The notes: generated by a model not told the origin, from the letters alone. DNA of 64,000 bases from Streptomyces sp. NBC_00483 (GCF_036013745.1 NZ_CP107880.1:3596001-3660000), one strand, 5' to 3'; shown: positions 38,872 through 48,639, numbered from the stretch's first letter. Translations and numbers: made by a program.

Positions 38872-39753
38872 TCACCTCTTGGGCACGACCTGTATGTCGA
38901 GGTCGATGCGGACGCTGGAGCCGACGACGGCGATGCCCCGCGCCAGCATGGTCTGCCAACTCACGGTGAAGTCGTCACGGTGCAGCTCCGTGCTCGCGCG
39001 ACAGGCGGCCCGGGTCTCACCCTCCATGCCGGTGCCCACGCCCAGGTACTCGGCGTCCAGCGTGACCGTCCGGGTCACACCGTGCAGCGAGAGCGCCCCG
39101 GTGATCGCCCAGCGGCTGCCGCCCTTGTGCACGAAGCGGTCGCTGTAGAACTCCAGCGTCGGGAAGCGCTCGACGTCGAGGAAGTCCCCGGACCTGAGGT
39201 GGTCGTCGCGCATCTTGACGTTCGTGTCGATGGACGAGGCGTCGATGACGACATGCATCGCGGAGTCCTCGACCCGCTCGGCCACCCGCAGCACACCGGC
39301 GAACGTGTTGAACCGGCCGTAGACCCGCGCCATCCCGATGTGCCGCGCCGTGAACCCGATCGACGAGTGCGTCGGCTCGAGCTCCCAGTCCCCCGGCTTC
39401 GGCAGCGGCGGCGGCGCGGACACCTGGAGCGTCACGTCACCGAGCGCCGCCTGCGCACCCTCGGCCACCGTGGCCCCGCCACGGAACGGCGCGTACCCCT
39501 CGGCCGACACCGCGAGCCGGTAGTCCCCCGCGGGCACGGTCGCCACGAACGAGCCGAACGGGTCGACGCCCCCGCTCACCACCTTGCGCCCCATCGCGTC
39601 GTTCACCTGGAACTCGGCGCCGCGCACCGGCTCGCTCACGGCATCGATGATCCGGCCGCTGAGCACCCCCGCACCCGGCGGCACCGCCCTCCCCCCGAGG
39701 GAACTCGAATCTACTGACCGGTTAGTACGGTTTCTCCATCGGAGGCCGAACAT
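38872..39753 (-). CDS. YceI-domain protein with carboxypeptidase-regulatory-like N-terminus
   Basis: The product has 293 residues. The YceI lipocalin-like domain covers about 120-293 (WELEPTHSSIGFTARHIGMARVYGRFNTFAGVLRV, IDASSIDTNVKMRDDHLRSGDFLDVERFPTLEF, HGVTRTVTLDAEYLG). YceI domains bind polyisoprenoid lipids. Before it is a CarboxypepD_reg-like beta-sandwich (LSGRIIDAVSEPVRGAEFQVND to PAGDYRLAVSAEGYAPF). No signal peptide is seen, unlike Gram-negative YceI. The ATG at 39753 follows GGTAGG. A TetR-operator-like palindrome lies within codons 9-14, so a downstream start is possible. Confidence 0.85.
   Translation of the reverse strand: MFGLRWRNRTNRSVDSSSLGGRAVPPGAGVLSGRIIDAVSEPVRGAEFQVNDAMGRKVVSGGVDPFGSFVATVPAGDYRLAVSAEGYAPFRGGATVAEGAQAALGDVTLQVSAPPPLPKPGDWELEPTHSSIGFTARHIGMARVYGRFNTFAGVLRVAERVEDSAMHVVIDASSIDTNVKMRDDHLRSGDFLDVERFPTLEFYSDRFVHKGGSRWAITGALSLHGVTRTVTLDAEYLGVGTGMEGETRAACRASTELHRDDFTVSWQTMLARGIAVVGSSVRIDLDIQVVPKR
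39712..39727. promoter_or_regulatory. TetR-operator-like palindrome at the YceI gene start
   Basis: TACTGACCGGTTAGTA is a 16-bp palindrome with one mismatched pair around a CCGG centre, a frequent TetR-family operator form. It overlaps codons 9-14 of the YceI frame as called. No tetR gene lies next to it. Confidence 0.4.
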
Positions 39754-39908
39754 GTCCTACCCACCCCAGAACGCCTGGACAACTACCTGATCTACTGCAT
39801 TCGACAAGCATTCGATCATCGTGGGTAGTTTCGAGGCAACATGCGCCCACATGACAAGAACACCGCCGTGAGCGGCGCCTGAGCAGCACCTGAGCGGCAT
39901 CGGCCGTG

Positions 39909-42548
39909 CTACGGGAACACCCGGAGCTCCCCACCGCCCCCTCCCACGACCGCGACCGCCCCCTCCCGGTCAGTCCTGAGCACGGCCGCACCGCGCGCCC
40001 GCAGCGCCGCCAGCGTGCTGGGTGCCGGGTGGCCGTACGGGTTGTCGCGGCCCACCGAGATCAGCGCGACGCGGGGCGCGGCCCTGCGCAACAGCTCCGG
40101 ATCCTGGTACGCCGAGCCATGATGGGCGACCTTGAGCACGTCGACCGGGGGCAGCCGAGCCCCGGCGGGCGTTCTCAACAAGGCGCGCTGCGCCGGTGGT
40201 TCGAGGTCGCCGAGGAGCAGCAGGGTCAGCCCCGCGACGCGGACGAGCAGGGTCACGCTCGCGTCGTTCGGCCCGTCCGGAGTCGGGGCCGGGTCCGGCG
40301 GGGGCCACAGCACCTGCCAGTCGAGCGGCCCCGCCCTGCGCCGCTCCCCCGCCACGGCGCGCACCACCGGGACCCCGCGCCGGGCGGCCTCCCTCCGCAC
40401 GAAGGCCACCTGGTCCGGCGGCTCCTCGAACCCGCTCGTCTCGATCTGCCCGACGGCTCTTCCCCGCAACACCCCCGCGAGCCCGGCCACATGGTCCGCG
40501 TGGAAGTGCGTGAGCACCACCGCCGGGACCCGGGTGACGCCGAGTGAGCGCAGGCACCGGTCGACAAGCAGCGGGTCGGGGCCCGCGTCCACCACCACCC
40601 CGGTACCCGCCCCCGCCGCGAGCACCAGGGCGTCGCCCTGCCCCACATCGCACATGGCCAGGCGCCAGCCGGACGGCGGCCAACCCGTGACACCCCGCAC
40701 GAGCGGCGCGGGCCGCGTGATCACCAGCACGAGCAGCAGCGCGCAGACCCCGCAGATCCACGGCGACGCGAGTGCTCTGCGTCCCACGAGCACGAGAACC
40801 GCCGTGCCGAGCGCGAGCAGCGCCCCGCCGCGCCAGCCACCCGGCCAGTCCATCCCGCTACCGGGCAGGGCGGCCCCGGTCCTGGCGAGGTCCGCGATCC
40901 ACCCCGTGGGCCAACCGGCGCACCAGGCAAGGGACTTCGCCACCGGCATCGCGAGCGGCGCCATCGCCAGCGCCGCGAACCCGAGCACGGTCGCGGGCGC
41001 GACCGCGAACTCCGCGAGCAGATTGCACGGCACCGCCACCAGGCTCACCCGCGCCGCCAGCACCGCGACGACCGGAGCGCACACCGCCTGCGCGGCAGCG
41101 GCGGCCGCCAGACCCTCGGCGAGCCGTGCGGGCACCCCGCGCCCGCGCAGCGCCGCGCTCCACCGCGGCGCCAGCGTCAGCAGCGCACCTGTGGCGAGCA
41201 CCGACAGCAGGAACCCGTAACTCCGCGCCAGCCACGGGTCGTACAGAACAAGCAGCAGCACCGCCGTGGCCAGGGCGGGGATGAGGGATCTGCGGCGCCC
41301 GGTGGCCACGGCGAGCAGCGCGATCAGCCCGCACGACGCCGCCCGCAGCACGCTCGGCTCGGGCCGGCACACCACCACGAAGCCGAGCGTGAGGGCCCCA
41401 CCGAGCACCGCGGTCGTCCGCAACGGCAGACCGACCCGGGGAGCGAGCCCACGCCGCTCGACCCGTTGCGCCGTGCCGGGCGGGCCGATCAACAGGGCCA
41501 GCAGAATCGTGAAGTTGGCCCCGCTGACCGCCATGAGGTGCAACAGATCCGTCTCCTCGAAGGCGGCATGCAGCTCCGGAGTTACACGCGCCGTGTCGCC
41601 GACGACGAGCCCGGGCAGCAGTGCGCGCGCGTCCGCGTCGAGCCCGCCGGTGGCCTCGCGCAGCCCCGCCCGCAGCTTCCCGGCCACCCGCTGCGACCGG
41701 CTCGGCGCCCCCACGACCCGAGCCCGCTCCCCACTCCCGACCCGCAGCGCCGCCGCGACCCGGTCCCCCGCGACCATCGGCGGCGCGAGACTCCCGCGCA
41801 CCCGCACCCTGGTACTCGGAAGCACCGACAGCCATGAACTGCCGCGCACCTGCGACGACTTGCCGGGTGCGGGCGGAGACGCGGGCCCACTTTCCCTCCT
41901 CTCGCCACTGCCTCCTCCTTCCCTGTCGCCTCTGTCTTCGCTGTCCCCCTTGCCTCCCCCGCCCACCACGACCAGCACCGGCGCCCGCGTCCGCGCCGTA
42001 CCCCCGTCCGGGCCCGTCACCCGCACCACGTCCGCCTCCACCAGCACCGACGTCGGCGCCGCGTGGTTCCCGCTGATCCTCGGCCGGGTGAGCCGGGGAT
42101 CGGAGGTCACCTCCAACTCGACGTCCACACGGGCGAATTCGGCCCCGAGCCCGGGCACGGGACCGCGCCGCAGGTCGGCCCCGTGCAGCCCGGCGGAGGC
42201 CGCGGCCGCGGCGGTGCACAGGAGCAGCGCCGCCGCCGACGGACCACGCCAGGGCCGCGCCGGGCGCCCGGCCCCACCACGCCCCACGACCAACAGCCCC
42301 GCCCCACCGACCGCACACGCCACCGCCACGAGCCCCGCCCACCACGGCGAACCGGTCACCGTCAGCGCCGCCGTGCCCCACGCCGCGAGCGCGGGCGGCA
42401 CCAACCTCAGGTCCAGCGGCCCCTCTTGGCGAGGATGCGCATCGCCGAGCCGCCCCACCGTGGACAACGCCTCCCGGCCACCCCGCATGACCGGCCGATT
42501 CACGACCGGGCGAGGTATGACTGGCCGATTCACGACCTGGCGACTCAT
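39909..42548 (-). CDS. comEC: ComEC/Rec2-type DNA-uptake channel protein
   Basis: The product has 879 residues. After an odd N-terminal stretch with repeated V-N-R-P and P-R-P-V units come about 10 hydrophobic segments and the competence domain (LLPGLVVGDTARVTPELHAAFEETDLLHLMAVSGANFTILL). The C-terminal metallo-beta-lactamase domain has VVLTHFHADHVAGLAGVL and VLKVAHHGSAYQD. ComEC forms the inner-membrane channel for single-stranded DNA in competent bacteria. It overlaps comEA by four bases. Natural transformation is not generally known in Streptomyces. Confidence 0.92.
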   Translation of the reverse strand: MSRQVVNRPVIPRPVVNRPVMRGGREALSTVGRLGDAHPRQEGPLDLRLVPPALAAWGTAALTVTGSPWWAGLVAVACAVGGAGLLVVGRGGAGRPARPWRGPSAAALLLCTAAAAASAGLHGADLRRGPVPGLGAEFARVDVELEVTSDPRLTRPRISGNHAAPTSVLVEADVVRVTGPDGGTARTRAPVLVVVGGGGKGDSEDRGDREGGGSGERRESGPASPPAPGKSSQVRGSSWLSVLPSTRVRVRGSLAPPMVAGDRVAAALRVGSGERARVVGAPSRSQRVAGKLRAGLREATGGLDADARALLPGLVVGDTARVTPELHAAFEETDLLHLMAVSGANFTILLALLIGPPGTAQRVERRGLAPRVGLPLRTTAVLGGALTLGFVVVCRPEPSVLRAASCGLIALLAVATGRRRSLIPALATAVLLLVLYDPWLARSYGFLLSVLATGALLTLAPRWSAALRGRGVPARLAEGLAAAAAAQAVCAPVVAVLAARVSLVAVPCNLLAEFAVAPATVLGFAALAMAPLAMPVAKSLAWCAGWPTGWIADLARTGAALPGSGMDWPGGWRGGALLALGTAVLVLVGRRALASPWICGVCALLLVLVITRPAPLVRGVTGWPPSGWRLAMCDVGQGDALVLAAGAGTGVVVDAGPDPLLVDRCLRSLGVTRVPAVVLTHFHADHVAGLAGVLRGRAVGQIETSGFEEPPDQVAFVRREAARRGVPVVRAVAGERRRAGPLDWQVLWPPPDPAPTPDGPNDASVTLLVRVAGLTLLLLGDLEPPAQRALLRTPAGARLPPVDVLKVAHHGSAYQDPELLRRAAPRVALISVGRDNPYGHPAPSTLAALRARGAAVLRTDREGAVAVVGGGGGELRVFP

Positions 42549-43561
42549 GGCCGTACGGCATTCTGCAGATCTTCGAAGCGCCGATCACCGATGCCATTGA
42601 CCTCACGCAGCTCGTCGACGGAGCGGAAACCGCCGTGCTCCGTGCGGTAGTCGACGATGTGCTGCGCCAGTACGGGGCCGACGCCCGGCAAGGTGTCGAG
42701 CTGTTCCAGGGTGGCCGTGTTGAGGCCGATCGGGCCCGCCGGAGCCGACGCCCCAACGGGCGCTCCCGACGGAGCCGCGGCCGCTGCCGCCGCCGGCGCG
42801 CCCACCACGACCTGCTCACCGTCCACGAGGAGCCGCGCCCTGTTGAGCCCCTCGGTGTCCGCACCGGGGCGCAGCCCACCGGCCGCCCGCAAGGCGTCCG
42901 CGACCCGGGCCCCGGCGGGCAGTCGCTGGATCCCCGGCCTCCGCACCTTTCCGCGGACGTCCACGACGACCCCGGTGGCACCGCTCGCCACGAGCCCCGG
43001 TCCCGACCCCGGCCCCTGCCCCACCGCCGCGGGCGAGGCCCCGCCGCCCGGAGGCCCCACGGCTCGCGGCGCCGCCGCCCGCACCGTCTCGGGCGCCCGC
43101 ACCGGCTGCGTACGCCCCGCCCAGAAGTGCTGCACGGCGAAGAGCCCCACCACGCCGACGAGAACGGCCAGCGCCAGGGCACCGCGCCGCTCGACCCCGC
43201 ACCGCGTCTGCACCCACAGCGGCAACCGGTCCCGCAGAGCGAACGCCGCCCGCTCGCGCCGCGAGGGCGCAGGGCCCTGATCCTGCGCAAGCGCCGGGCC
43301 CTGCGAGGGCGCCAGGTCCCGGTCCTGCGCAAGCCCCGAGGCCTGCCCCTGTGCAGAACCCGAGCCCTGCACCGGCTCCACCAACGCCCCCGGCGGCGCG
43401 AACAGCGCCTCCGCCCGCACCCGCGTCCGCTCCGCCTCGACGCGCCTGCGCCGCGCGCGCCGCCGCACCACGTGCCGCTGCCGGGCGCGACTGTCCGAAG
43501 CGGGGCCGCGCCCCGGCCCACTGGATGCGTGTGCCGTCCGTGTCCGTGATCGAAGTTCCAT
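42545..43561 (-). CDS. comEA: ComEA-type helix-hairpin-helix DNA-binding protein
   Basis: The product has 338 residues. A long basic and Gln/Pro/Ala-rich cytoplasmic N-terminus precedes one membrane anchor (GALALAVLVGVVGLFAVQHFW). An SLBB domain (VVVDVRGKVRRPGIQRLPAGARVADALRAAGG) and the C-terminal helix-hairpin-helix pair (GLNTATLEQLDTLPGVGPVLAQHIVDYRTEHGGFRSVDELREVNGIG) follow. It should bind double-stranded DNA outside the membrane and hand it to ComEC. The start is uncertain: ATG 43561 or TTG 43609, neither with a strong ribosome site. Confidence 0.88.
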   Translation of the reverse strand: MELRSRTRTAHASSGPGRGPASDSRARQRHVVRRRARRRRVEAERTRVRAEALFAPPGALVEPVQGSGSAQGQASGLAQDRDLAPSQGPALAQDQGPAPSRRERAAFALRDRLPLWVQTRCGVERRGALALAVLVGVVGLFAVQHFWAGRTQPVRAPETVRAAAPRAVGPPGGGASPAAVGQGPGSGPGLVASGATGVVVDVRGKVRRPGIQRLPAGARVADALRAAGGLRPGADTEGLNRARLLVDGEQVVVGAPAAAAAAAPSGAPVGASAPAGPIGLNTATLEQLDTLPGVGPVLAQHIVDYRTEHGGFRSVDELREVNGIGDRRFEDLQNAVRP

Positions 43562-43650
43562 GTCACGAGACGGTAGGCACCGCGCCACCGGCACGTGGAT
43601 CTTGCTCAATTCCCGGGGAAAACCCGGCAGTTGTGGAAAACTCCGTCACC

Positions 43651-43722
43651 CACGCGACTGACGGATCAGGCAAACACGCGGCCAACGGAACAGGCACGCA
43701 CGCGACCGCCGGACCGGCCAAA
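43651..43722. repeat. Three tandem 24-bp repeats
   Basis: Three units start CACGCG and carry CGGA-C-GGC at the same places (43651, 43675, 43699). They lie in the gap between the degV-like gene and comEA. The length is a multiple of three, but no gene seems to use it. Confidence 0.7.
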
Positions 43723-43733
43723 CAGCCACCGCC

Positions 43734-44582
43734 CTACGTCCGCGGCGAGACCACAGCCCCCAGCAACCCCGGCCCGGTGTGCGCCCCGATCACCGCGCCC
43801 ACCTCACTGACATGCAGCTCGGCCAGACCCGGCACATGCTCGCGCAGCCACTCCGCGAGCGCCTCCGCCCGCTCCGGCGCGGCCAGATGGTGCACGGCCA
43901 CGTCCACCTGCGCGCTGCCCGCCCGCTCGGCCGCGATCTCCTGCAACCGCGCGATCGCCTTCGACGACGTGCGGACCTTTTCCAGGAGTTCGATGCGGCC
44001 GCCGTCGAGCTGGAGCAGCGGCTTGACCGCGAGCGCGGACCCGAACAGCGCCTGCGCGGCGCCGATCCGGCCGCCCCGGCGCAGATAGTCCAGCGTGTCG
44101 ACGTAGAAGTACGCGGAGGTGCCCGAGGCCCGCTTCTCCGCCGCGTTCACCGCCTCGTCGACGGTGCCCCCGGCGTCGGCCGTCTCCGCCGCCGCGAGCG
44201 CGCAGAAGCCGAGGGCCATGGCCACCATTCCGGTGTCCACGACGCGCACCGGGACCGGGGCCTCGCGCGCGGCCAGTACCGCGGCGTCGTACGTCCCGGA
44301 GATCTCGGCGGACAGGTGCAGCGAGACGATGGCGGTGGCGCCGGACTCGGCCACCTTGCGGTAGGTCTCGGCGAACTGCTCCGGGCTGGGTCTCGACGTC
44401 GTCACCGACCGGCGCTTCTGCAGCGCCTCCGCGACCGAGCGGGCGGAGATCTCCGTACCCTCTTCGAGCGCCCGGTCACCCAGGACCACGGTCAACGGCA
44501 CCGCCGTGATGCCGTGGCGCTCCATCGTCCGCTGCGGCAGGTAGGCCGTTGAATCGGTGACGATCGCGACATGGCGGGACAT
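43734..44582 (-). CDS. DegV family fatty-acid-binding protein
   Basis: The product has 282 residues. It begins SRHVAIVTDSTAYLPQRTMERHGITAVPLTVVLGDRALEEG, with TSRPSPEQF, VSLHLSAEISGTYDAAVLAA and the domain-2 block FYVDTLDYLRRGGRIGAAQALFGSALAVKPLLQLDGGRIELLEKVRT. DegV (FakB-like) proteins bind fatty acids and present them to a FakA-type kinase; no such kinase gene is in the window. The ATG at 44582 is chosen from homology. It lies upstream of comEA in the same direction. Confidence 0.92.
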   Translation of the reverse strand: MSRHVAIVTDSTAYLPQRTMERHGITAVPLTVVLGDRALEEGTEISARSVAEALQKRRSVTTSRPSPEQFAETYRKVAESGATAIVSLHLSAEISGTYDAAVLAAREAPVPVRVVDTGMVAMALGFCALAAAETADAGGTVDEAVNAAEKRASGTSAYFYVDTLDYLRRGGRIGAAQALFGSALAVKPLLQLDGGRIELLEKVRTSSKAIARLQEIAAERAGSAQVDVAVHHLAAPERAEALAEWLREHVPGLAELHVSEVGAVIGAHTGPGLLGAVVSPRT

Positions 44583-44666
44583 GCACCGGAGATTACCTGC
44601 CACGGTCTCCCGGCGGCAGCCCGGCCCCTGCCTCCCGGCCATCGGACGACGCGCGTCGGCGGGCGA

Positions 44667-45389
44667 TCAAGTCGTGCTCTCCGGACGGGGTTTCTTCTCC
44701 CACGGGTACACGGGGCGTACACCTGGCGGAGTGATCGCGGCCCGGTTCTGCTCCCGATCGCGCCCCTGCCTGCGGTCCGTCCCCGGCGCCTGCCAGGCGG
44801 GCTCGGGCTCGGGTGCTGCCGCGGATCCTGCTCCGGAGCCCGGCTCGGTCGTCCAGTGCCGCAGCGCGCCGGCCTCCAGGTCGATCTGCGAACTCAGCGC
44901 GTCCAGGTCGTCGCTCGCGAACCGGCCGGCCCGGTCGCGGGCCGCGTGCCGCAGCGCGTCGGCCGACCGCGTGATCTGCTCCGTGCGCGTCCTGAGCTCC
45001 GGCAGCACCCGCGCCACCTGCCCCTTGTCGGGCTCGCTCTCCAGGCGCTTCAGCTCGGCGTCCACCTCGTGCCCGTGCGCACTCAGGCGCTCGAAGAGGC
45101 CGAGGGACTCCTTGAGCGAGGCATCCTCCGCCACGCGCGCGTGCAGCGCGTCCTGCGTGGCCCGCATGGAGGTGCGCAGATGCAGCCGCAGCTGCGCCAA
45201 CTCGGCCGCCGCGCCGGGCTGCACATAGCTCTTGGCGCGCAGCGTGGTGTCCTCCACCGCCCGCCGCGCCTGCTCGACCTTGCGGTCCACCCCGCGCTTG
45301 GCGGCGCCGACCGCCTTCACCGTCATGTACCCGCCGAACGCCAAAAACGCGACGAAGATCAGCGCAATGATCAATAGCACGGCTTCCAT
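44667..45389 (-). CDS. Membrane-anchored coiled-coil protein of unknown function
   Basis: The product has 240 residues. One N-terminal membrane segment (VLLIIALIFVAFLAFGGYM) is followed by a long helical region rich in Ala, Arg, Glu and Leu (about 25-175; VDRKVEQARRAVEDTTLRAK, LARLRLHLRTSMRATQDALHARV-like heptads). A Pro-rich tail ends YPWEKKPRPESTT. No enzyme motif is visible. It is kept between leuS and the degV-like gene in Streptomyces. A scaffold role at the membrane is only a guess. Confidence 0.75.
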   Translation of the reverse strand: MEAVLLIIALIFVAFLAFGGYMTVKAVGAAKRGVDRKVEQARRAVEDTTLRAKSYVQPGAAAELAQLRLHLRTSMRATQDALHARVAEDASLKESLGLFERLSAHGHEVDAELKRLESEPDKGQVARVLPELRTRTEQITRSADALRHAARDRAGRFASDDLDALSSQIDLEAGALRHWTTEPGSGAGSAAAPEPEPAWQAPGTDRRQGRDREQNRAAITPPGVRPVYPWEKKPRPESTT

Positions 45390-45508
45390 AGCGCGCTCTC
45401 CTCAAGGTCGCCCCGCCCAACCGGTCTCTCCACCGTAAACGGAGCGGGCAGGCCGAGGGTTCCAGCGGAACCCCCAACCTGCCCGTAGGGAACAACCCTG
45501 AGCGCCTT

Positions 45509-45573
45509 ACGCAGGCACGATGTGCCGATCACACAGGCACGATGTGCCCGATCACGCAGGCACGATGTTCACC
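45509..45573 (-). repeat. Triplicated leuS stop-codon region
   Basis: Three copies of GATCAC(G/A)CAGGCACGATGT, about 22-23 bases apart, overlap the last codons and stop of leuS and extend past it. The leuS TGA is in the first copy met by the ribosome. It is a local tandem duplication. Confidence 0.8.
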
Positions 45574-48464
45574 AGCTTCGGCGCCCGCACGATGACCTTG
45601 CGGATGCCGGCGCCGTCCAGCGCGGCGACGACCTTCTCGTCGGCCAGGGCGATCTTCTCCAGCTCCTCGTCGGAGATCGCCGGGGAGACCTCCAGGCGGG
45701 CCTTGACCTTGCCCTTGATCTGGACGACGCAGGTCACGGCCTCGTCGACCACGTACTGCGGGTCGGCGACCGGGAAGTCCTGGTGGACGACGGAGTCGCT
45801 GTGGCCCAGCTTGCGCCACAGCTCCTCGGCGACGTGCGGGGCCAGCGACGCGACCAGCAGCACCAGGCGCTCGGCCACGGAACGCGGCAGCGAGCCTCCC
45901 GCGTACGACTTGACCAGGTGGTTGTTCAGCTCGGTGACCTTGGCGATCGCCGTGTTGAACCGCATGCCCTCCAGGTCGCCGCGCACACCGTCGATCGCCT
46001 TGTGCAGGGCGCGCAGCGTGGCCACGTCGATGTCCGCCTCGGGCACGTCGACGACGGTGACCTCGCCGGTCGTCTCGTCGACGACGTTGCGCCACAGGCG
46101 CTGCAGCAGCCGGAACTGGCCGACCACCGCGCGCGTGTCCCACGGCCGGGAGACGTCCAGCGGGCCCATCGCCATCTCGTACAGGCGCAGCGTGTCCGCG
46201 CCGTACTCGGCGCAGATCTCGTCCGGCGTGACGGCGTTCTTCAGGGACTTGCCCATCTTGCCCAGCAGGCGGCTGACCTTCTCGCCCTGGTAGTAGTACG
46301 CGCCGTCGCGCTCCTCCACCTCGGCGGCCGGTACGGCGATCCCGCGCGCGTCCCGGTAGACGTACGCCTGGATCATGCCCTGGTTGTACAGCTTGTGGAA
46401 CGGCTCGGCCGACGAGATGTGGCCCAGGTCGAACAGCACCTTCGACCAGAAGCGCGCGTACAGCAGGTGCAGCACGGCGTGCTCGGCGCCGCCTACGTAC
46501 AGGTCGACACCGCCGGTGGGCATGCCCTCGCGGGGGCCCATCCAGTACTGCTCGATCTCCGGGTCGACCAGCTTCTCGCTGTTGTTCGGGTCCAGGTAGC
46601 GCAGCTCGTACCAGCACGAACCCGCCCAGTTGGGCATGGTGTTGGTCTCGCGGCGGAACTTGCGCGGCCCACGGCCGTCGCCCAGGTCCAGCGTGACGTT
46701 GACCCAGTCCTCGTTGCGCGACAGCGGCGTCTCGGGCTGCGTGTCGGCGTCGTCCGGGTCGAAGGTGCGCGGGCTGTAGTCCTCGACCTCGGGCAGCTCC
46801 AGCGGCAGCATCGACTCGGGCAGCGCGTGGGCGATGCCGTCCTCGTCGTAGGCGATCGGGAAGGGCTCGCCCCAGTAGCGCTGACGGCTGAACAGCCAGT
46901 CGCGCAGCCGGAAGTTGACCGTGCCCGAGCCGATGCCCTTGCGCTCCAGCCACTCGGTCATGCGGGCCTTGGCGTCGGCGACGCCCAGGCCGTCCAGGTT
47001 CACCTCGTCGCCCGCGGAGTTCACCAGCTTCGCGTCGCCCGCGACGAACGCGTCGTCCCACGTCGAGGGGTCGGTGCCGCGGTCGTCGCTCGGCTCGACC
47101 ACGCAGCGCATGGGCAGCTCGAAGGCGCGCGCGAAGGCGAAGTCACGGCTGTCGTGCGCCGGCACGGCCATGATCGCGCCGGTGCCGTAGCCCATCAGTA
47201 CGTAGTCGGCGATGAAGACGGGGACCTGCTCGCCGCTGACCGGGTTGGTCGCGAACGCGCCCGTGAAGACGCCGGTCTTGTCCTTGGCCTCGGTCTGGCG
47301 CTCGACGTCGGACTTGGCGGCGGCCTGCTTGCGGTAGGCGGCGATGGCGTCGGCAGGGGTCGCGTGACCGCCCGTCCAGACGTCGTGGGTGCCCTCCGGC
47401 CAGGCGGCCGGGGTGATCTTCTCGACCAGGTCGTGCTCGGGGGCCAGCACCATGTAGGTGGCGCCGAACAGAGTGTCCTGGCGGGTGGAGAAGACGGTGA
47501 TCTTCTCCTTGCCGGAGCCATCGGCGTCCGGGACCGCGAAGTCGATACGCGCACCCTCGGAGCGGCCGATCCAGTTGCGCTGCTGCAGCTTGATCGCCTC
47601 GGGCCAGTCCAGGCCGTCCAGGTCGTCGATCAGGCGGTCCGCGTAGGCCGTGATGCGCATGTTCCACTGGCGCAGCTTCGACTTGAAGACGGGGAAGTTG
47701 CCGCGCTCGGAGCGGCCGTCGGCGGTGACCTCCTCGTTGGCCAGGACGGTGCCCAGGCCCGGCGCCCAGTTCACGGGCGCGTCGGAGGCGTACGCCAGGC
47801 GGTAATCGCCCAGGATGTCGGCGCGCTCGCCCTCGTTCAGCCCGCTCCAGGAGCCGCCGCCGGGAACGGCACGCTCACCGGTCTCGAACTGCTTGACCAG
47901 GTCGGCGATCGGACGGGCCTTCTGCAGGTCGTCGTCGTACCAGGAGTTGAAGATCTGCAGGAAGATCCACTGCGTCCACTTGTAGTACTCCGGGTCGATC
48001 GTGGCGAACGACCGGCGCTTGTCGTGGCCCAGGCCCAGCCGGCGCAGCTGGACCTTCATGTTGACCATATTGGCCTCGGTCGACGCGCGCGGGTGGGTGC
48101 CCGTCTGCACGGCGTACTGCTCGGCGGGCAGGCCGAACGCGTCGAAGCCCAGGGTGTGCAGCACGTTGTGGCCCGTCATGCGCTGGAAGCGCGCGAAGAC
48201 GTCCGTGGCGATGTAGCCCAGCGGGTGGCCGACGTGCAGGCCCGCACCGGAGGGGTACGGGAACATGTCCATGATGAACTTCTTGGGCCGCGACGCGACC
48301 TGCGGGTCGCCCGCCAGGTCACCGCTCGGGTTCGGCGCCTCGTACGTGCCCTCGGCGTCCCAGAAGTCCTGCCAGCGTGCCTCGATGTCGGCGGCCATGA
48401 CCGCCGTGTAGCGGTGCGGCGCGACCGCCGCCTCGGAAGCGGCGGCGGAATTCGTCTCGCTCAT
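45552..48464 (-). CDS. leuS: Leucyl-tRNA synthetase
   Basis: The product has 970 residues. The class I signatures are present: HIGH-type [21 protein letters not shown] preceded by [10 protein letters not shown], and KMSKS-type [32 protein letters not shown]. The CP1 editing domain contains [25 protein letters not shown] and [21 protein letters not shown]. The zinc-type and anticodon-binding regions follow the family. The ATG at 48464 has GAGG upstream. It is preceded by a Leu-rich leader peptide and an intrinsic terminator, so attenuation by leucyl-tRNA supply is likely. Confidence 0.96.
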   Translation of the reverse strand: MSETNSAAASEAAVAPHRYTAVMAADIEARWQDFWDAEGTYEAPNPSGDLAGDPQVASRPKKFIMDMFPYPSGAGLHVGHPLGYIATDVFARFQRMTGHNVLHTLGFDAFGLPAEQYAVQTGTHPRASTEANMVNMKVQLRRLGLGHDKRRSFATIDPEYYKWTQWIFLQIFNSWYDDDLQKARPIADLVKQFETGERAVPGGGSWSGLNEGERADILGDYRLAYASDAPVNWAPGLGTVLANEEVTADGRSERGNFPVFKSKLRQWNMRITAYADRLIDDLDGLDWPEAIKLQQRNWIGRSEGARIDFAVPDADGSGKEKITVFSTRQDTLFGATYMVLAPEHDLVEKITPAAWPEGTHDVWTGGHATPADAIAAYRKQAAAKSDVERQTEAKDKTGVFTGAFATNPVSGEQVPVFIADYVLMGYGTGAIMAVPAHDSRDFAFARAFELPMRCVVEPSDDRGTDPSTWDDAFVAGDAKLVNSAGDEVNLDGLGVADAKARMTEWLERKGIGSGTVNFRLRDWLFSRQRYWGEPFPIAYDEDGIAHALPESMLPLELPEVEDYSPRTFDPDDADTQPETPLSRNEDWVNVTLDLGDGRGPRKFRRETNTMPNWAGSCWYELRYLDPNNSEKLVDPEIEQYWMGPREGMPTGGVDLYVGGAEHAVLHLLYARFWSKVLFDLGHISSAEPFHKLYNQGMIQAYVYRDARGIAVPAAEVEERDGAYYYQGEKVSRLLGKMGKSLKNAVTPDEICAEYGADTLRLYEMAMGPLDVSRPWDTRAVVGQFRLLQRLWRNVVDETTGEVTVVDVPEADIDVATLRALHKAIDGVRGDLEGMRFNTAIAKVTELNNHLVKSYAGGSLPRSVAERLVLLVASLAPHVAEELWRKLGHSDSVVHQDFPVADPQYVVDEAVTCVVQIKGKVKARLEVSPAISDEELEKIALADEKVVAALDGAGIRKVIVRAPKLVNIVPA

Positions 48465-48516
48465 GATCCTCAAAGCTCCATCGATTGTGTCTGCCAGCGG
48501 CCCGTGCTCAGAAATG

Positions 48517-48540
48517 AAAAAGCCCCTCGCACAGGAGGGG
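48517..48540 (-). terminator. Attenuator terminator upstream of leuS
   Basis: On the minus strand CCCCTC (48540-48535) pairs with GAGGGG (48528-48523), with a six-base loop, followed by CTTTTT. It is one of the few hairpins in the window with a real U run. It lies between the leader peptide and leuS, where it would stop transcription before the gene unless an alternative pairing forms. Confidence 0.82.
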
Positions 48541-48588
48541 ACGCCGCGCCGATTCCGACCTCACGCCCTGGGGGCGGGTCGGGACTGA

Positions 48589-48627
48589 TCAGCGCGGCTC
48601 GCTAAGCAGAAGGCGTACGGCACGCAT
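48589..48627 (-). CDS. leuS leader peptide MRAVRLLLSEPR
   Basis: A 12-residue frame has three consecutive Leu codons (CTT CTG CTT), then ends in TGA 48 bases before the terminator stem. A -10-like TACCCT (48634-48639) ends six bases before the ATG, so the message may be leaderless, starting at this AUG. Slow decoding of the Leu codons when leucyl-tRNA is scarce would favour an antiterminator and leuS expression. Confidence 0.75.
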   Translation of the reverse strand: MRAVRLLLSEPR

Positions 48628-48633
48628 GGCGTC

Positions 48634-48639
48634 AGGGTA
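48634..48639 (-). promoter_or_regulatory. Putative -10 box of the leuS leader transcript
   Basis: TACCCT on the minus strand fits TANNNT. Its spacing puts transcription start at or next to the leader AUG. No good -35 is seen. Confidence 0.4.

Noticed and set aside
45522..48605. Open frame of 1027 codons antisense to leuS
   Set aside because: leuS has complete class I synthetase signatures; the antisense frame is low-complexity Val/Arg/Leu sequence.
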